Shown one piece after another: positions 54,150 to 62,900 of a DNA stretch of 64,000 bases. Position 1 is the stretch's first letter, and each line of letters begins with the position of its first letter. Below the pieces are notes generated by a model. That model was not told the DNA's origin. It ran no database searches and saw only the letters and a program-made list of their open reading frames with translations. The stretch is from CAYZFD01 sp964477735 (lineage in GTDB: Bacteria; Bacteroidota; Bacteroidia; Flavobacteriales; Flavobacteriaceae). The translations under genes were made by a program, and so were the position numbers. The DNA lies in contig CAYZFD010000002.1 in NCBI GenBank assembly GCA_964477735.1, positions 12,955-76,954 of the forward strand, read 5' to 3'.

Positions 54150-55448
54150 TTAAAGTTTGAGCTTGGGATCCCATGCTTCGAGTTCTTCTTTTATTCTTTT
54201 AATAAACAACCCTCCTTGGGCGCCGTTCACAACTCTGTGATCATAACTATGGGAGAGCATCATTTTATGTCTGATTCCTATAAAATCGCCTTTATTGGTT
54301 TCTATGACGGCGGGCTCTTTTCTTATGGCACCAATGGCCAAAATACCCACTTGTGGTTGGTTGATGATTGGAGTGCCTGTGAGACTGCCAAAAGCCCCCA
54401 CATTGGTCACTGTAAAAGTGCCCTCTTTCACCTCATCGGGTTTGAGTTGGTTGTGACGAGCTCGGTTGGCCAAATCGTTCACGATTTTCACCATGCCAAG
54501 CAAACTCAATTGGTCGGCGTTTTTTATTACAGGTACGATCAGATTGCCGTCGGGCAAAGCGGTAGCCATGCCTAAGTTGATGGCTTTTTTCTTGATAATG
54601 GTGTGGCCTTCTACAGAAATATTAAGACCCGGAAATTCTCTTAAAACCTTGGCCACAATTTGCATAAAAACAGGTGTGAAAGTGAGTCGCTCACCTTCTT
54701 GTTGTTCAAATGCTTTTCTAACTTTTAGGCGCCATTCCCACAAATCTGTAACATCGACCTCAATAAAGGATTGCACGTGGGCGGAAGTATGCAAACTGTT
54801 GGTCATGTGATCGGCAATGAGCCGCTCCATGCGACCCATTTCGATTCGCTCCTCTCCTTGGGTGGGTGCTGTGTTAGCCGTAAATGTTGGTGTCGCTTGG
54901 GGTGTTGTGGGGGGCGGTGAAACAGAGGCAGAAGCTTGAGCAGTCCTCCCTTCCAAATACTCTAAAATATCATTTTTGGTAACCCTCCCATCCTTTCCTG
55001 AACCTACGATATTCAACAGTTCTACTTCAGAAATTCCTTCGGTTTGTGCAATATTTTTTACTAAAGGTGAATAAAACCTTTCGGAAGTTTTGACAACCGT
55101 TTCATGAGCGATTTTTTCGGCCTTTTCAACTTCTTGAGCCAAATCTTCCAACACAGCATCGGGAATTTCCTCGGCCTCAACAACGATTTCGGGTGCTGAC
55201 ACTTCATCTGTGGTTTCAATATGTGCCAAAACATCACCGATTTGAGCCACTTGATCAACCTCAAAAAAAGTTTTTACGATCGTGCCGCTAACTTCACTGG
55301 GCACTTCGGTGTTGACTTTGTCGGTGGCCACTTCAACGATTTCTTCATCTTGCACTACTGCATCTCCAACAGATTTAATCCAAGAAACGATGGTGGCTTC
55401 TGCCACGCTTTCACCCATTTTCGGTAAGACGAGTTTGTATATGGCCAT
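54150..55448 (-). CDS. Dihydrolipoamide acyltransferase (E2 component)
   Basis: A 432-residue E2 subunit of a 2-oxoacid dehydrogenase complex. The lipoyl domain carries K44 in EVATDKVNTEVPSE. An E3-binding domain follows with FYSPLVKNIAQTEGISE, then a Ser/Pro/Thr-rich linker, and the catalytic domain ends with SHSYDHRVVNGAQGG, whose DHR segment holds the active-site His. The frame opens at 55460, but ATG at 55448 (MAIYKLVLPKMGES) matches the family. Similarity suggests the branched-chain or general 2-oxoacid type rather than pyruvate. A TATTTTTG box lies upstream. Confidence 0.92.
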   Translation of the reverse strand: MAIYKLVLPKMGESVAEATIVSWIKSVGDAVVQDEEIVEVATDKVNTEVPSEVSGTIVKTFFEVDQVAQIGDVLAHIETTDEVSAPEIVVEAEEIPDAVLEDLAQEVEKAEKIAHETVVKTSERFYSPLVKNIAQTEGISEVELLNIVGSGKDGRVTKNDILEYLEGRTAQASASVSPPPTTPQATPTFTANTAPTQGEERIEMGRMERLIADHMTNSLHTSAHVQSFIEVDVTDLWEWRLKVRKAFEQQEGERLTFTPVFMQIVAKVLREFPGLNISVEGHTIIKKKAINLGMATALPDGNLIVPVIKNADQLSLLGMVKIVNDLANRARHNQLKPDEVKEGTFTVTNVGAFGSLTGTPIINQPQVGILAIGAIRKEPAVIETNKGDFIGIRHKMMLSHSYDHRVVNGAQGGLFIKRIKEELEAWDPKLKL

Positions 55449-55468
55449 GACTGGTCGCAATTGTTTTG

Positions 55469-55476
55469 CAAAAATA
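55469..55476 (-). promoter_or_regulatory. -7 promoter element of the E2 gene
   Basis: TATTTTTG on the minus strand, 20 bases before the ATG at 55448 and just after the stop of the upstream glycosyltransferase. Confidence 0.4.
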
Positions 55477-55481
55477 CCAAA

Positions 55482-56681
55482 TTAAGCTTGGCTTTTTATC
55501 TTTTTTGCATAGGTTTCCCCAATCACAAGGATTTCACCCCGACAATTGGAGTCGTTACTTCCCACAAAGAAGTTGGCATTTTGTGGTTTTATTTTAAATG
55601 TAGCCTGGTGTGGAGCGTGGTTCATAAACACGATAAGTTCTTCATAAGTCATGGCATCCATGTCTAGAAGATATTCTGTGTAGGGTAACGTAGAAACTTG
55701 ATAGGATTTCATCAAAGATTCGAAATGAAAAAATCTGTGGTATAAGGTCTTTGAAAATCTATCAACCAAAGTGTTGTTTTTAGAAATGATTACATAGCTC
55801 GATGGACGAGAGATCTGTTTGGCGTCGGCTCGAGAAGATTTATATTTTTTGAATAAACTAAACAAGCTTGTAGCAGCATTTACAAAAATGCGCACCCAAA
55901 AATTAGGGCTGAAATGTTTGTCGTAAAATAGTTGAAGGGCTTGCTGAAAACGGAGTTGGTAGCGGCTATCCTTCTGGGTGCTCTCACCCTTGAAATGCAC
56001 TGCAGTGGTGCTACCGAAATAATAATTGGTATAGCCAAGTTTTTCAACACGATAAGAAAGATCCATGTCTTCGCCATACATGAAAAACTGTTCGTCGAAC
56101 TTTCCGGCTTTGATAAAAACCTCACGTTCCATAAACATAAAGGCACCCACCAAAATGGGGGCAGGGCCTGTTTCAAACTCATTTAGGTGTAGTGAATAAA
56201 ATTTTCCAAACGATTTTTTTGAAATCTTATAGAGTCCAAAAACTTTAGAAAAAGCGACTAGTGGCGTTGGAACACCCCTCTTAGATTCCAATAAGAACTT
56301 GGCAGAGCCATCAATTAGGCGGGGGCCTACAATGCCGCATTGCGGTGTTTTTTTGTGGAAATCGATTAGGTCTTTAAAAGTGTTTTCTGAGACTACAGTG
56401 TCGGGATTTAGGATGCACAAATAGGTTCCGCTAGCCTGTTCTATTCCTATGTTATTGCCCTTGGAAAAACCCTCGTTGTTTTTATTGACAATTAATTTTA
56501 TTTTGGGAAAATGTTCACGCACCATCTCCAATGAGCGATCACTTGAGGCATTGTCAACCACAATAATTTCGGCAGGGATGTCTTGCAGTGCTTTCTGAAC
56601 ACTGTCTAAACACAATTGCAAAAAATGTTTAACGTTGTAGTTGAGCACAACTACTGAGAGAATTGGCTTTTCGATTTTCAA
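55482..56681 (-). CDS. Glycosyltransferase family 2
   Basis: A 399-residue GT-A glycosyltransferase starting with LSVVVLNYNVKHFLQLCLDS and IIVVDNASSDRSLE, then LCILNPDTVVSENTF (DXD) and MEREVFIKAGKFDEQFFMYGEDMD, a rhamnosyltransferase-like acceptor motif. No ATG is available near the correct N-terminus; translation would start at the TTG at 56681 whose bases overlap the recR stop (TTGA). The C-terminal 120 residues are not family-typical and end in a region without recognisable domains. It may decorate a surface polysaccharide. Confidence 0.87.
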   Translation of the reverse strand: MKIEKPILSVVVLNYNVKHFLQLCLDSVQKALQDIPAEIIVVDNASSDRSLEMVREHFPKIKLIVNKNNEGFSKGNNIGIEQASGTYLCILNPDTVVSENTFKDLIDFHKKTPQCGIVGPRLIDGSAKFLLESKRGVPTPLVAFSKVFGLYKISKKSFGKFYSLHLNEFETGPAPILVGAFMFMEREVFIKAGKFDEQFFMYGEDMDLSYRVEKLGYTNYYFGSTTAVHFKGESTQKDSRYQLRFQQALQLFYDKHFSPNFWVRIFVNAATSLFSLFKKYKSSRADAKQISRPSSYVIISKNNTLVDRFSKTLYHRFFHFESLMKSYQVSTLPYTEYLLDMDAMTYEELIVFMNHAPHQATFKIKPQNANFFVGSNDSNCRGEILVIGETYAKKIKSQA

Positions 56682-57450
56682 TGCTTGAGTGTGTTTTCGA
56701 AAGGGATTCGATTTTGTATGCTACGGCCCAAAGTCACCTCATCGGCATATTCCAACTCATCTCCAACAGAGATGCCTCGTGCAATGGTTGAACACTGAAT
56801 GTTGTAGGGTGCGATTTGTTTGTAGATATAGAAATTTGTTGTGTCGCCTTCCATCGTAGAACTTAACGCAAAAACCAGCTCATTAATTGTGCCACTGCTC
56901 ACTTTTTCCACGAGTTGCTCAATATTCAGCTGTTGGGGGCCAATCCCATCTATTGGGGAAATTTTTCCGCCCAAAACATGATATTGTCCTCTAAATTGAC
57001 CTGTAGCCTCAATGGCCATCACATCCCTAATGTCTTCAACAACACAAACCAAAGAAGCATCTCTTTTAGACGAAGCACAAATTTCACAAACCTCATGGTC
57101 TGAAATATTATGACAGTTCTTACAATATTGAATTGATGTGCGCAGTTGCTTCAGGGTCTCAGATAAATGCAATGTTTGGCTTTCGGGACGACGNNNNNNN
57201 NNNNNNNNNNNNNNNNNNNNNNNNNNNNNNNNNNNNNNNNNNNNNNNNNNNNNNNNNNNNNNNNNNNNNNNNNNNNNNNNNNNNNNNNNNNNNTGCGCAG
57301 TTGCTTCAGGGTCTCAGATAAATGCAATGTTTGGCTTTCGGGACGACGCAACAGGTGTAATACCAATCGGAGGGCTGTTCTCTTTCCTATACCAGGTAAT
57401 TGGGCTACGGCCTCTACGGCGTTTTCCAATAATTTTGACGAAAAATCCAT
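56678..57450 (-). CDS. recR: Recombination protein RecR, split by a false assembly gap
   Basis: The RecFOR partner protein for recombinational repair. The N-terminal helix-hairpin-helix has AVAQLPGIGKRTALRLVLHL, the zinc finger has CKNCHNISDHEVCEIC, and the Toprim domain begins with LVCVVEDIRDVMAIE. The frame is interrupted by 100 N, with the 55-base contig end repeated on both sides. Collapsing it yields 618 bases, exactly 205 codons plus stop, and joins RPESQTLHLSETLKQLR to TSIQYCKNC. It precedes the GT2 gene with overlap. Confidence 0.95.
57139..57193. repeat. 55-base assembly duplicate, left copy (recR gap)
   Basis: Identical over 55 bases to 57294-57348, on the opposite side of the N run. 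The length matches the pyrG duplicate, as expected when contig ends that share a fixed k-mer overlap are not merged. Confidence 0.92.
57194..57293. other. False assembly gap in recR (100 N)
   Basis: Removal of the Ns and one 55-base copy restores recR. No sequence is missing. Confidence 0.92.
57294..57348. repeat. 55-base assembly duplicate, right copy (recR gap)
   Basis: Right-hand copy of the duplicate at 57139-57193, encoding the ESQTLHLSETLKQLR region of RecR. Confidence 0.92.
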
Positions 57451-57468
57451 GAGCGCAAAAATACATCA

Positions 57469-57498
57469 TTTAACAAAAGTGTTCATTCACTATATTTG
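57469..57498 (+). promoter_or_regulatory. Promoter of the sodium/solute symporter gene
   Basis: TATATTTG at 57491-57498 is a perfect -7 element, with TTTA 18 bases upstream at 57469-57472. The ATG follows 16 bases downstream. Confidence 0.55.
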
Positions 57499-57514
57499 AT
57501 TAAAAGTACAAACC

Positions 57515-58960
57515 ATGAAACCATCACTGTTGTTGTTGCTCATTGGAGGTTATTTTGCGCTATTGCTTTTGGTATCCTATCTCACAAAAGGCGCAAATTC
57601 CAACGACACCTTTTTTAGGGCCAACCGACGCGCACCCTGGTATTTGGTCGCATTTGGCATGATTGGCGCTTCCTTGTCTGGGGTTACGTTTATTTCTGTG
57701 CCAGGATGGGTCGAAAGTACTCAGTTTGGATATTTTCAGGTGGTTTTGGGCTACATAGTGGGATATTTCGTGATTGGCACAATTTTGCTGCCGCTCTACT
57801 ACAAACTCAACCTCACCTCGATTTATACATATTTAAACCAAAGATTTGGGCAAACGGCCTACAAAACTGGGGCCTCATTTTTCATACTCTCTAGAGTGGT
57901 GGGCGCCAGTTTTAGGCTTTATTTGGTGGCCAATGTGTTGCAATGGCTAATTTTTGATGCATGGGGCATTGACTTTTGGGTAACGGTGGTGATCACCATC
58001 GCTCTAATTTGGCTCTACACACACCGCTCAGGACTCAAAACCCTAATCTGGACCGATACGCTACAAACACTTTTTATGCTCTTGGCATTGCTTTTTGGTA
58101 TAGTTTTTATGGTAGATGCACTCCAAATTTCGTGGGATTCGCTCCCAGAATTTATTGGACAAAATAGCCTGTCCAAAACTTTTTTCTTTGAAGAATGGAA
58201 TTCCGGAAATTATTTCTGGAAACAATTTATTTCGGGTGCTTTTATTGCCATTGTGATGACAGGTCTAGACCAAGACATGATGCAAAAAAACTTAAGCTGT
58301 CGCTCATTAAAAGATGCTCAAAAAAACATGTTTTGGTTTACGATTGTGCTCACCGTAGTGAACTTCATTTTTTTGTGTTTAGGTCTTCTGCTCACTGTAT
58401 ATGCACAACAAAACAACCTAGACATTCACAACGATCGACTTTTCCCCACAGTGGCTATGCAATCTGGTGTGGGGCTTGCAGTGGTGTTTATGCTGGGATT
58501 GATTGCAGCGGCCTACAGCAGCGCAGATAGTGCACTAACCTCCCTCACCACCTCAGTGAGTGTGGACTTGCTAGGCATAGAAAATTACAAAAACAAGCAA
58601 GAGCAAGTCAGGGTTCGCAAGCGAATACATGTCATCATGTCATTGGTTTTGGTTGGCGTAATATTGATTTTCAAATACTGGATTGCCAACGAAAGTGTCA
58701 TTGCCAAGCTTTTTCTTTTTGCTGGCTACACCTATGGACCTTTACTCGGATTGTATGTTTGTGGCTTGTTTACGAAATGGAAACCCCATGACCGTTGGAT
58801 TGCTCTTGTAGCTGTGGCAGCACCGCTGTTGTCCTATTTCATCACAGATTATAGTCTCAGTAAATGGCAATTTGACTTTGGATTTTTTGTGCTCATTCTC
58901 AATGGTGGACTTACGGTTTTGGGGCTGTTTTTATTTCATCGAATTACCAAGAAATCATAG
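57515..58960 (+). CDS. Sodium:solute symporter (SSS family)
   Basis: A 481-residue inner-membrane transporter with about 13 membrane helices. Family features include GMIGASLSGVTFISVPGWVE in the second helix, the SRVVGASFRLYLVANVLQ and RSGLKTLIWTDTLQTLFML segments, TGLDQDMMQKNLSCRSLKDA, and AAAYSSADSALTSLTTSVSVD, the usual sodium-site helix. Substrates of the family vary (sugars, amino acids, urea, choline), and none is suggested by neighbours. Its 3' end overlaps convergent fabH by 17 bases. Confidence 0.92.
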   Translation: MKPSLLLLLIGGYFALLLLVSYLTKGANSNDTFFRANRRAPWYLVAFGMIGASLSGVTFISVPGWVESTQFGYFQVVLGYIVGYFVIGTILLPLYYKLNLTSIYTYLNQRFGQTAYKTGASFFILSRVVGASFRLYLVANVLQWLIFDAWGIDFWVTVVITIALIWLYTHRSGLKTLIWTDTLQTLFMLLALLFGIVFMVDALQISWDSLPEFIGQNSLSKTFFFEEWNSGNYFWKQFISGAFIAIVMTGLDQDMMQKNLSCRSLKDAQKNMFWFTIVLTVVNFIFLCLGLLLTVYAQQNNLDIHNDRLFPTVAMQSGVGLAVVFMLGLIAAAYSSADSALTSLTTSVSVDLLGIENYKNKQEQVRVRKRIHVIMSLVLVGVILIFKYWIANESVIAKLFLFAGYTYGPLLGLYVCGLFTKWKPHDRWIALVAVAAPLLSYFITDYSLSKWQFDFGFFVLILNGGLTVLGLFLFHRITKKS

Positions 58961-59951
58961 CACTCCCCCAAGTAAAACCACTGCCAAAAGCAGCCAAAAC
59001 AACCTTGTCATTTTCCTTAATCTTCCCTTCCAAAATGGCTTCAGACAATGCAATTGGAATAGAGGCAGCTGTAGTGTTGCCATAGCGCATGATGTTGTTA
59101 TAAACCTGGTTGTCAAGAAGTTTGAATTTTTTTTGAATAAACTGGGCGATTCTCAAATTGGCTTGGTGGGGAATCAAAAGATCAATATCTGAGGCCTGCC
59201 AGCCCTGCATGGTCAACCCTTCTAGAATGACTTCGCTGAAACGTACAACAGCGTTTTTAAACACCAATTGACCATTCATGTAGGGATGATAACGCATATC
59301 GTCTTCATCATAATTTGAAACAATTTCTGGGATCCAACGTTTGGTGCTGGGTCCAATAATGGCAAGTTCTTCGGCATACTTTCCTTCGGAATGTAAATGG
59401 GTAGATAAAATACCTTTGGCATTGTCATTTTCACGAGTGAGCACAGCAGCACCAGCACCATCACCAAAAATGACGGATACGCCACGACCACGTGTAGAAA
59501 AATCCATACCGCCAGAATGATATTCAGAACCCACCAATAACACATTTTTATACATGCCTGTTTTGATGAATTGGTCGGCAACAGAGAGCCCATAAACAAA
59601 ACCCGAACATTGATTGCGAATATCAAGCGCTGGACAAGTGCCCATGCCCATTAGATCTTGTAACAATACGCCAGATCCGGGAAAATAATAGTCTGGACTT
59701 AGTGTTGCAAATACAATTAAATCAATATCAGTTGCCTTAAGACTAGCTTGTTCAAGCGCCATCTTGGCCGCTTTCACACCCATGGATGCAGTTCCGTCCT
59801 CACCATTTGGAAGCACATGACGTCGCTCGTGGATTCCTGTACGTTCAACAATCCAGGAATCGCTGGTATCCATGAGCTTAGATAAATCATCGTTGGTAAC
59901 AATATTTTCGGGGACATAGTGCCCCATGCCTACTATTCTGGAATTGTACAT
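58944..59951 (-). CDS. fabH: 3-oxoacyl-ACP synthase III
   Basis: A 335-residue KASIII enzyme that starts fatty acid elongation by condensing acyl-CoA with malonyl-ACP. The catalytic Cys is C115 in LDIRNQCSGFVYGL; the other catalytic residues are in LLIPHQANLRIAQ (His) and MRYGNTTAASIPIALSE (Asn). The opening is YNSRIVGMGHYVPENIVTN. The frame extends 35 codons upstream to 60056 through a hairpin, but the ATG at 59951 gives the true N-terminus. A possible attenuator lies 40 bases upstream. It is an isolated gene here, not in the usual plsX-fabH or rpmF-fabH group. Confidence 0.95.
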   Translation of the reverse strand: MYNSRIVGMGHYVPENIVTNDDLSKLMDTSDSWIVERTGIHERRHVLPNGEDGTASMGVKAAKMALEQASLKATDIDLIVFATLSPDYYFPGSGVLLQDLMGMGTCPALDIRNQCSGFVYGLSVADQFIKTGMYKNVLLVGSEYHSGGMDFSTRGRGVSVIFGDGAGAAVLTRENDNAKGILSTHLHSEGKYAEELAIIGPSTKRWIPEIVSNYDEDDMRYHPYMNGQLVFKNAVVRFSEVILEGLTMQGWQASDIDLLIPHQANLRIAQFIQKKFKLLDNQVYNNIMRYGNTTAASIPIALSEAILEGKIKENDKVVLAAFGSGFTWGSAMISW

Positions 59952-59990
59952 GTCAAAAATTTTCAAAAAAAATAAGAAATAAATGGGTTT

Positions 59991-60028
59991 AAAAAAAATG
60001 AGGCGAAACAACCACGAAACGCCCCATT
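59991..60028 (-). terminator. Terminator-like hairpin in the fabH leader
   Basis: On the minus strand AATGGGGCG pairs with CGCCTCATT across a 14-base loop (eight pairs and one mismatch) and is followed by TTTTTTTT. It ends about 40 bases before the fabH ATG, on the same strand, so it would act in the fabH leader or end a small RNA. Confidence 0.6.
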
Positions 60029-60034
60029 TACAAC

Positions 60035-60109
60035 TTAACCAAAATAAACCAAACAAAATTTAGAATTGAGAATTTCATGAGAATCAAGAAGGAAAAATTT
60101 CTTTTTCAT
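60035..60109 (-). CDS. Possible 24-residue leader peptide before fabH
   Basis: An ATG-to-TAA frame of 24 codons begins MKKKFFLLDS and is rich in Phe, Leu and Lys. Its stop is 6 bases before the terminator-like hairpin, the arrangement of a leader peptide for attenuation. It has no known homologue that I recognise, and chance cannot be excluded at this length. Confidence 0.3.
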   Translation of the reverse strand: MKKKFFLLDSHEILNSKFCLVYFG

Positions 60110-60155
60110 AGCAATTTTTTCAACCTACTTGAATTAGAATTTCAAAATTCTTTTA

Positions 60156-60187
60156 CAAATATAAAACTGTTTAATAAATTTACCAAA
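60156..60187 (-). promoter_or_regulatory. Promoter of the fabH leader
   Basis: On the minus strand TTTG (60187-60184), a 20-base spacer and TATATTTG (60163-60156) match the consensus exactly. The predicted transcript starts near 60150 and would reach the hairpin at 60028-59991 after about 120-160 bases. Confidence 0.7.
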
Positions 60188-60203
60188 TATTTAAACAAAA
60201 TAT

Positions 60204-60235
60204 TTTTATGTCAATTTGTCATCTATTTAAATTTG
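60204..60235 (+). promoter_or_regulatory. Promoter of htpG
   Basis: TAAATTTG at 60228-60235 with TTTT 20 bases upstream (60204-60207). The ATG is at 60275, giving a leader of about 32 bases. No heat-shock type operator is evident. Confidence 0.5.
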
Positions 60236-60274
60236 GTACTGGATTTGAAATGAACACGATAAATATTTAAAACA

Positions 60275-62149
60275 ATGAACAAAGGATCCATCAATGTATC
60301 AGTAGAGAATATCTTTCCACTCATTAAAAAGTTTTTGTATAGCGATCACGAAATTTTTCTTCGTGAATTGGTGTCAAATGCTACAGATGCCACATTAAAA
60401 CTCAAGCATTTGGCCAACATTGGAGAAGCAAAAGTATCGATAGACAACGCGCTCATTGAAGTAAAAGTTGACAAGAAAGGCAAAAAAATTCATCTTATAG
60501 ACCAAGGAATTGGTATGACTGAAGATGAAGTGAAAAAATACATCAATGAGGTGGCGTTTTCTGGTGCAGAAGAATTTTTAGAACAATATAAAGACACCGC
60601 AAAAGACAGTGGAATTATTGGCCATTTTGGTTTGGGTTTTTATTCTGCTTTTATGGTTGCCAAAAAAGTTGAAATCATAACCAAATCCTATAAAGATTCA
60701 CCTGCAGTGCACTGGATTTGTGATGGATCTCCCGAATATAGCTTGGAAGAAAGCGACAAAGACACACGAGGAACTGAAATTATTTTACACATTGCCGACG
60801 ATTCAACAGAATTTTTAGAAGAAGCTCGGATCCGCACTTTGTTGAACAAATACAACAAATTCATGCCGGTGCCCATCAAATTTGGGACCAAGGAAGTGAC
60901 ACGCACAGAAGGCGAAGGTGAAGATGCGAAAGAAATAAAGGAAACTGTTGATGATATTGTTAACAACCCTAGCCCAGCATGGACCAAAACCCCCACAGAT
61001 CTCGAAGACAAAGACTACAAAGCTTTCTATAGAGAATTGTATCCCATGCAATTCGAAGAACCCTTATTCCACATCCATTTAAATGTGGACTACCCCTTTA
61101 ACTTAACCGGAATTCTATATTTTCCAAAACTCACCAACGATTTAAGCGTTCAAAAAGATCGCATTCAACTTTATCAAAATCAAGTTTTTGTAACCGATAA
61201 TGTCGAAGGCATCGTACCCGAGTTTTTAACCCTTTTACGTGGCGTTATTGATTCTCCCGACATCCCCCTAAATGTGTCTAGAAGCTACTTACAGGCCGAT
61301 GGAGCAGTGAAGAAAATCAGCAATTACATCACAAGAAAAGTCGCCGACAAATTGAATGGTTTGTTTAAGAATGACCGAGAAGCATTCGAGCAAAAGTGGA
61401 ACGACATTAAGGTCGTGATTGAGTATGGAATGTTGAGCGATGATAAATTCTTCGAAAAAGCACCACAATTTGCGCTATATCCCACCGTAGATGAACAATA
61501 TTTTACTTTTGAGGAACTGCAAGAAAAATTAAAAGACAACCAAACTGACAAAGACGACAAGTTGGTTATTCTTTATGCTTCTGACAGAGAAAAACAACAC
61601 GCCTACATTGAGTCTGCTAAAAGCAAGGGTTATGAGGTTTTACTTTTGGATTCTCCAATCGTGAGTCACCTCATTCAAAAACTCGAAACCTCTCAGGAAA
61701 AAATCAGTTTTGCGAGAGTGGATGCAGACCATATTGACAAGCTAATTCAAAAAGATGACAATACTATTTCCAAGCTTTCAGATGATCAAAAAGAAACATT
61801 GAAAACTGCCATCGAAGAAGTGCTTGCATCTCAAAATTACACTGTTGAACTGGCTGCTATGGACAGCGAAGCTGCGCCCATACTCATCACACAACCTGAA
61901 TTCATGAGACGCATGAAAGAAATGCAACAAACCGGTGGTAACAGCATGTTTGGCAACCTGCCCGAAATGTACACCCTCACCGTAAACGTTAACCACCCTT
62001 TGGCCACACAAATTTTAGAAACCAAAACGAGTAAGAAAAAAGAACGCCTCATCAAACAAAGTCTCGATTTGGCCAAACTTGCACAAAACCTTCTTAAGGG
62101 AGAAGCCCTAACAAGCTTCATCAAGAGAAGTTTTGAGATGATAAAATAA
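60275..62149 (+). CDS. htpG: Molecular chaperone HtpG (Hsp90)
   Basis: A 624-residue Hsp90. The N-terminal ATPase domain begins NKGSINVSVENIFPLIKKFL with FLRELVSNATDATLKLK, and further on GIIGHFGLGFYSAFMV. The middle domain has NLTGILYFPKL, KDRIQLYQNQVFVTDN, and IPLNVSRSYLQADG; the C-terminal dimerisation domain follows to the end. It lies divergently from fabH and is followed by a lipoprotein gene after 36 bases. Confidence 0.97.
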   Translation: MNKGSINVSVENIFPLIKKFLYSDHEIFLRELVSNATDATLKLKHLANIGEAKVSIDNALIEVKVDKKGKKIHLIDQGIGMTEDEVKKYINEVAFSGAEEFLEQYKDTAKDSGIIGHFGLGFYSAFMVAKKVEIITKSYKDSPAVHWICDGSPEYSLEESDKDTRGTEIILHIADDSTEFLEEARIRTLLNKYNKFMPVPIKFGTKEVTRTEGEGEDAKEIKETVDDIVNNPSPAWTKTPTDLEDKDYKAFYRELYPMQFEEPLFHIHLNVDYPFNLTGILYFPKLTNDLSVQKDRIQLYQNQVFVTDNVEGIVPEFLTLLRGVIDSPDIPLNVSRSYLQADGAVKKISNYITRKVADKLNGLFKNDREAFEQKWNDIKVVIEYGMLSDDKFFEKAPQFALYPTVDEQYFTFEELQEKLKDNQTDKDDKLVILYASDREKQHAYIESAKSKGYEVLLLDSPIVSHLIQKLETSQEKISFARVDADHIDKLIQKDDNTISKLSDDQKETLKTAIEEVLASQNYTVELAAMDSEAAPILITQPEFMRRMKEMQQTGGNSMFGNLPEMYTLTVNVNHPLATQILETKTSKKKERLIKQSLDLAKLAQNLLKGEALTSFIKRSFEMIK

Positions 62150-62180
62150 GTTGTGAATTCCCTAAAAATTAACATCTTTG
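62150..62180 (+). promoter_or_regulatory. Possible promoter of the DUF4369 gene
   Basis: GTTG at 62150-62153, 19-base spacer and CATCTTTG at 62173-62180, each one mismatch from consensus, five bases before the ATG at 62186. Confidence 0.4.
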
Positions 62181-62185
62181 TGGCT

Positions 62186-62899
62186 ATGAAAAATGCATTT
62201 CTATCAGTTGCTCTTGCGATAGCCTTGGGCAGCATTACGCTTGTGGGTTGCGCAACAGAAGAAAACACATTGTTGGTTCAGGCCGAAATAAAGGGCCTGA
62301 AAAAAGGCACACTTTACCTCCAAAAAATAGAAGATTCTGTTTGGGTGAATGTCGACTCTGTTTCGGTTAGCAAATCGGGAGTATCAACACTTAAAACCAT
62401 CGTTGAAAGTCCTGAACTCTTCTCCTTGCATCTTGACAAAAGAGATGGAATTGATGACAATGACCGAATTACATTTTTTGGGGAACCAGGTGTGGTTAAC
62501 ATTCAAACTAGTTTGAAAAAATATGTGTTTGACGCCCAAATTGAAGGAGGTGAAAATCAAAATCTATATGCTAATTTTCAAGATTTTAAAAGAAAATTTA
62601 TAGACCAGCGTTTGGATTTGATTAAAGCGCAAATAGAAATGCAAAAGGTGGGCAATCAAGATTCATTAGAGAAGATTTTGCAATTTTCTGAGAACTTAGA
62701 GAAACGACGCTATCTCTATGTGCTTAACTATGCCATCACGCACGCCGATAAGGAATTGGCTCCTTTTTTAATCTTATCAGAATTGGAGACCATTACACCC
62801 TATATGCTAGACACACTTAAAAGCAGCATGACAGCAGCTGTTAAGGATTCAAAATATGGAAAGCAAATTCTGGCTTTAGAAACAGCGAAGACAGAATGA
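62186..62899 (+). CDS. DUF4369 lipoprotein
   Basis: A 237-residue lipoprotein with signal MKNAFLSVALAIALGSITL ending in GC (lipobox LVGC). The first half has the DUF4369 pattern: VQAEIKGLKKGTLYLQKIED, VDSVSVSKSGVSTL and ITFFGEPGVVNIQT, resembling the N-terminal domain of Bacteroidota thioredoxin-family proteins. No thioredoxin domain follows; the second half is helical (YANFQDFKRKFIDQRLDLIK). The frame opens at GTG 62153, but ATG 62186 yields the signal peptide. Its function is unknown. It ends one base before the convergent small protein's stop. Confidence 0.82.
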   Translation: MKNAFLSVALAIALGSITLVGCATEENTLLVQAEIKGLKKGTLYLQKIEDSVWVNVDSVSVSKSGVSTLKTIVESPELFSLHLDKRDGIDDNDRITFFGEPGVVNIQTSLKKYVFDAQIEGGENQNLYANFQDFKRKFIDQRLDLIKAQIEMQKVGNQDSLEKILQFSENLEKRRYLYVLNYAITHADKELAPFLILSELETITPYMLDTLKSSMTAAVKDSKYGKQILALETAKTE

Positions 62900-62900
62900 G

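Larger units (their letters stand above)
59952..60274. other. Divergent intergenic region between fabH and htpG
   Basis: This 323-base AT-rich region contains a minus-strand promoter, a short ORF and a terminator-like hairpin in front of fabH, and a plus-strand promoter for htpG. These are listed separately. No rRNA, tRNA or known riboswitch was recognised. Confidence 0.75.

Noticed and set aside
38248..57348. 55-base repeats as CRISPR repeats or direct repeats
   Set aside because: Each pair is local to one N run, the two pairs are unrelated in sequence, and both lie inside coding sequence; they are assembly overlaps.
57133..57499. Plus-strand ORFs spanning the recR gap
   Set aside because: Same artefact; they are antisense to recR and read through Ns.
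59952..60056. Upstream extension of fabH by 35 codons
   Set aside because: The extra residues are not family-like, include many Phe and Trp, and the segment crosses the terminator-like hairpin; the ATG at 59951 gives the normal N-terminus.
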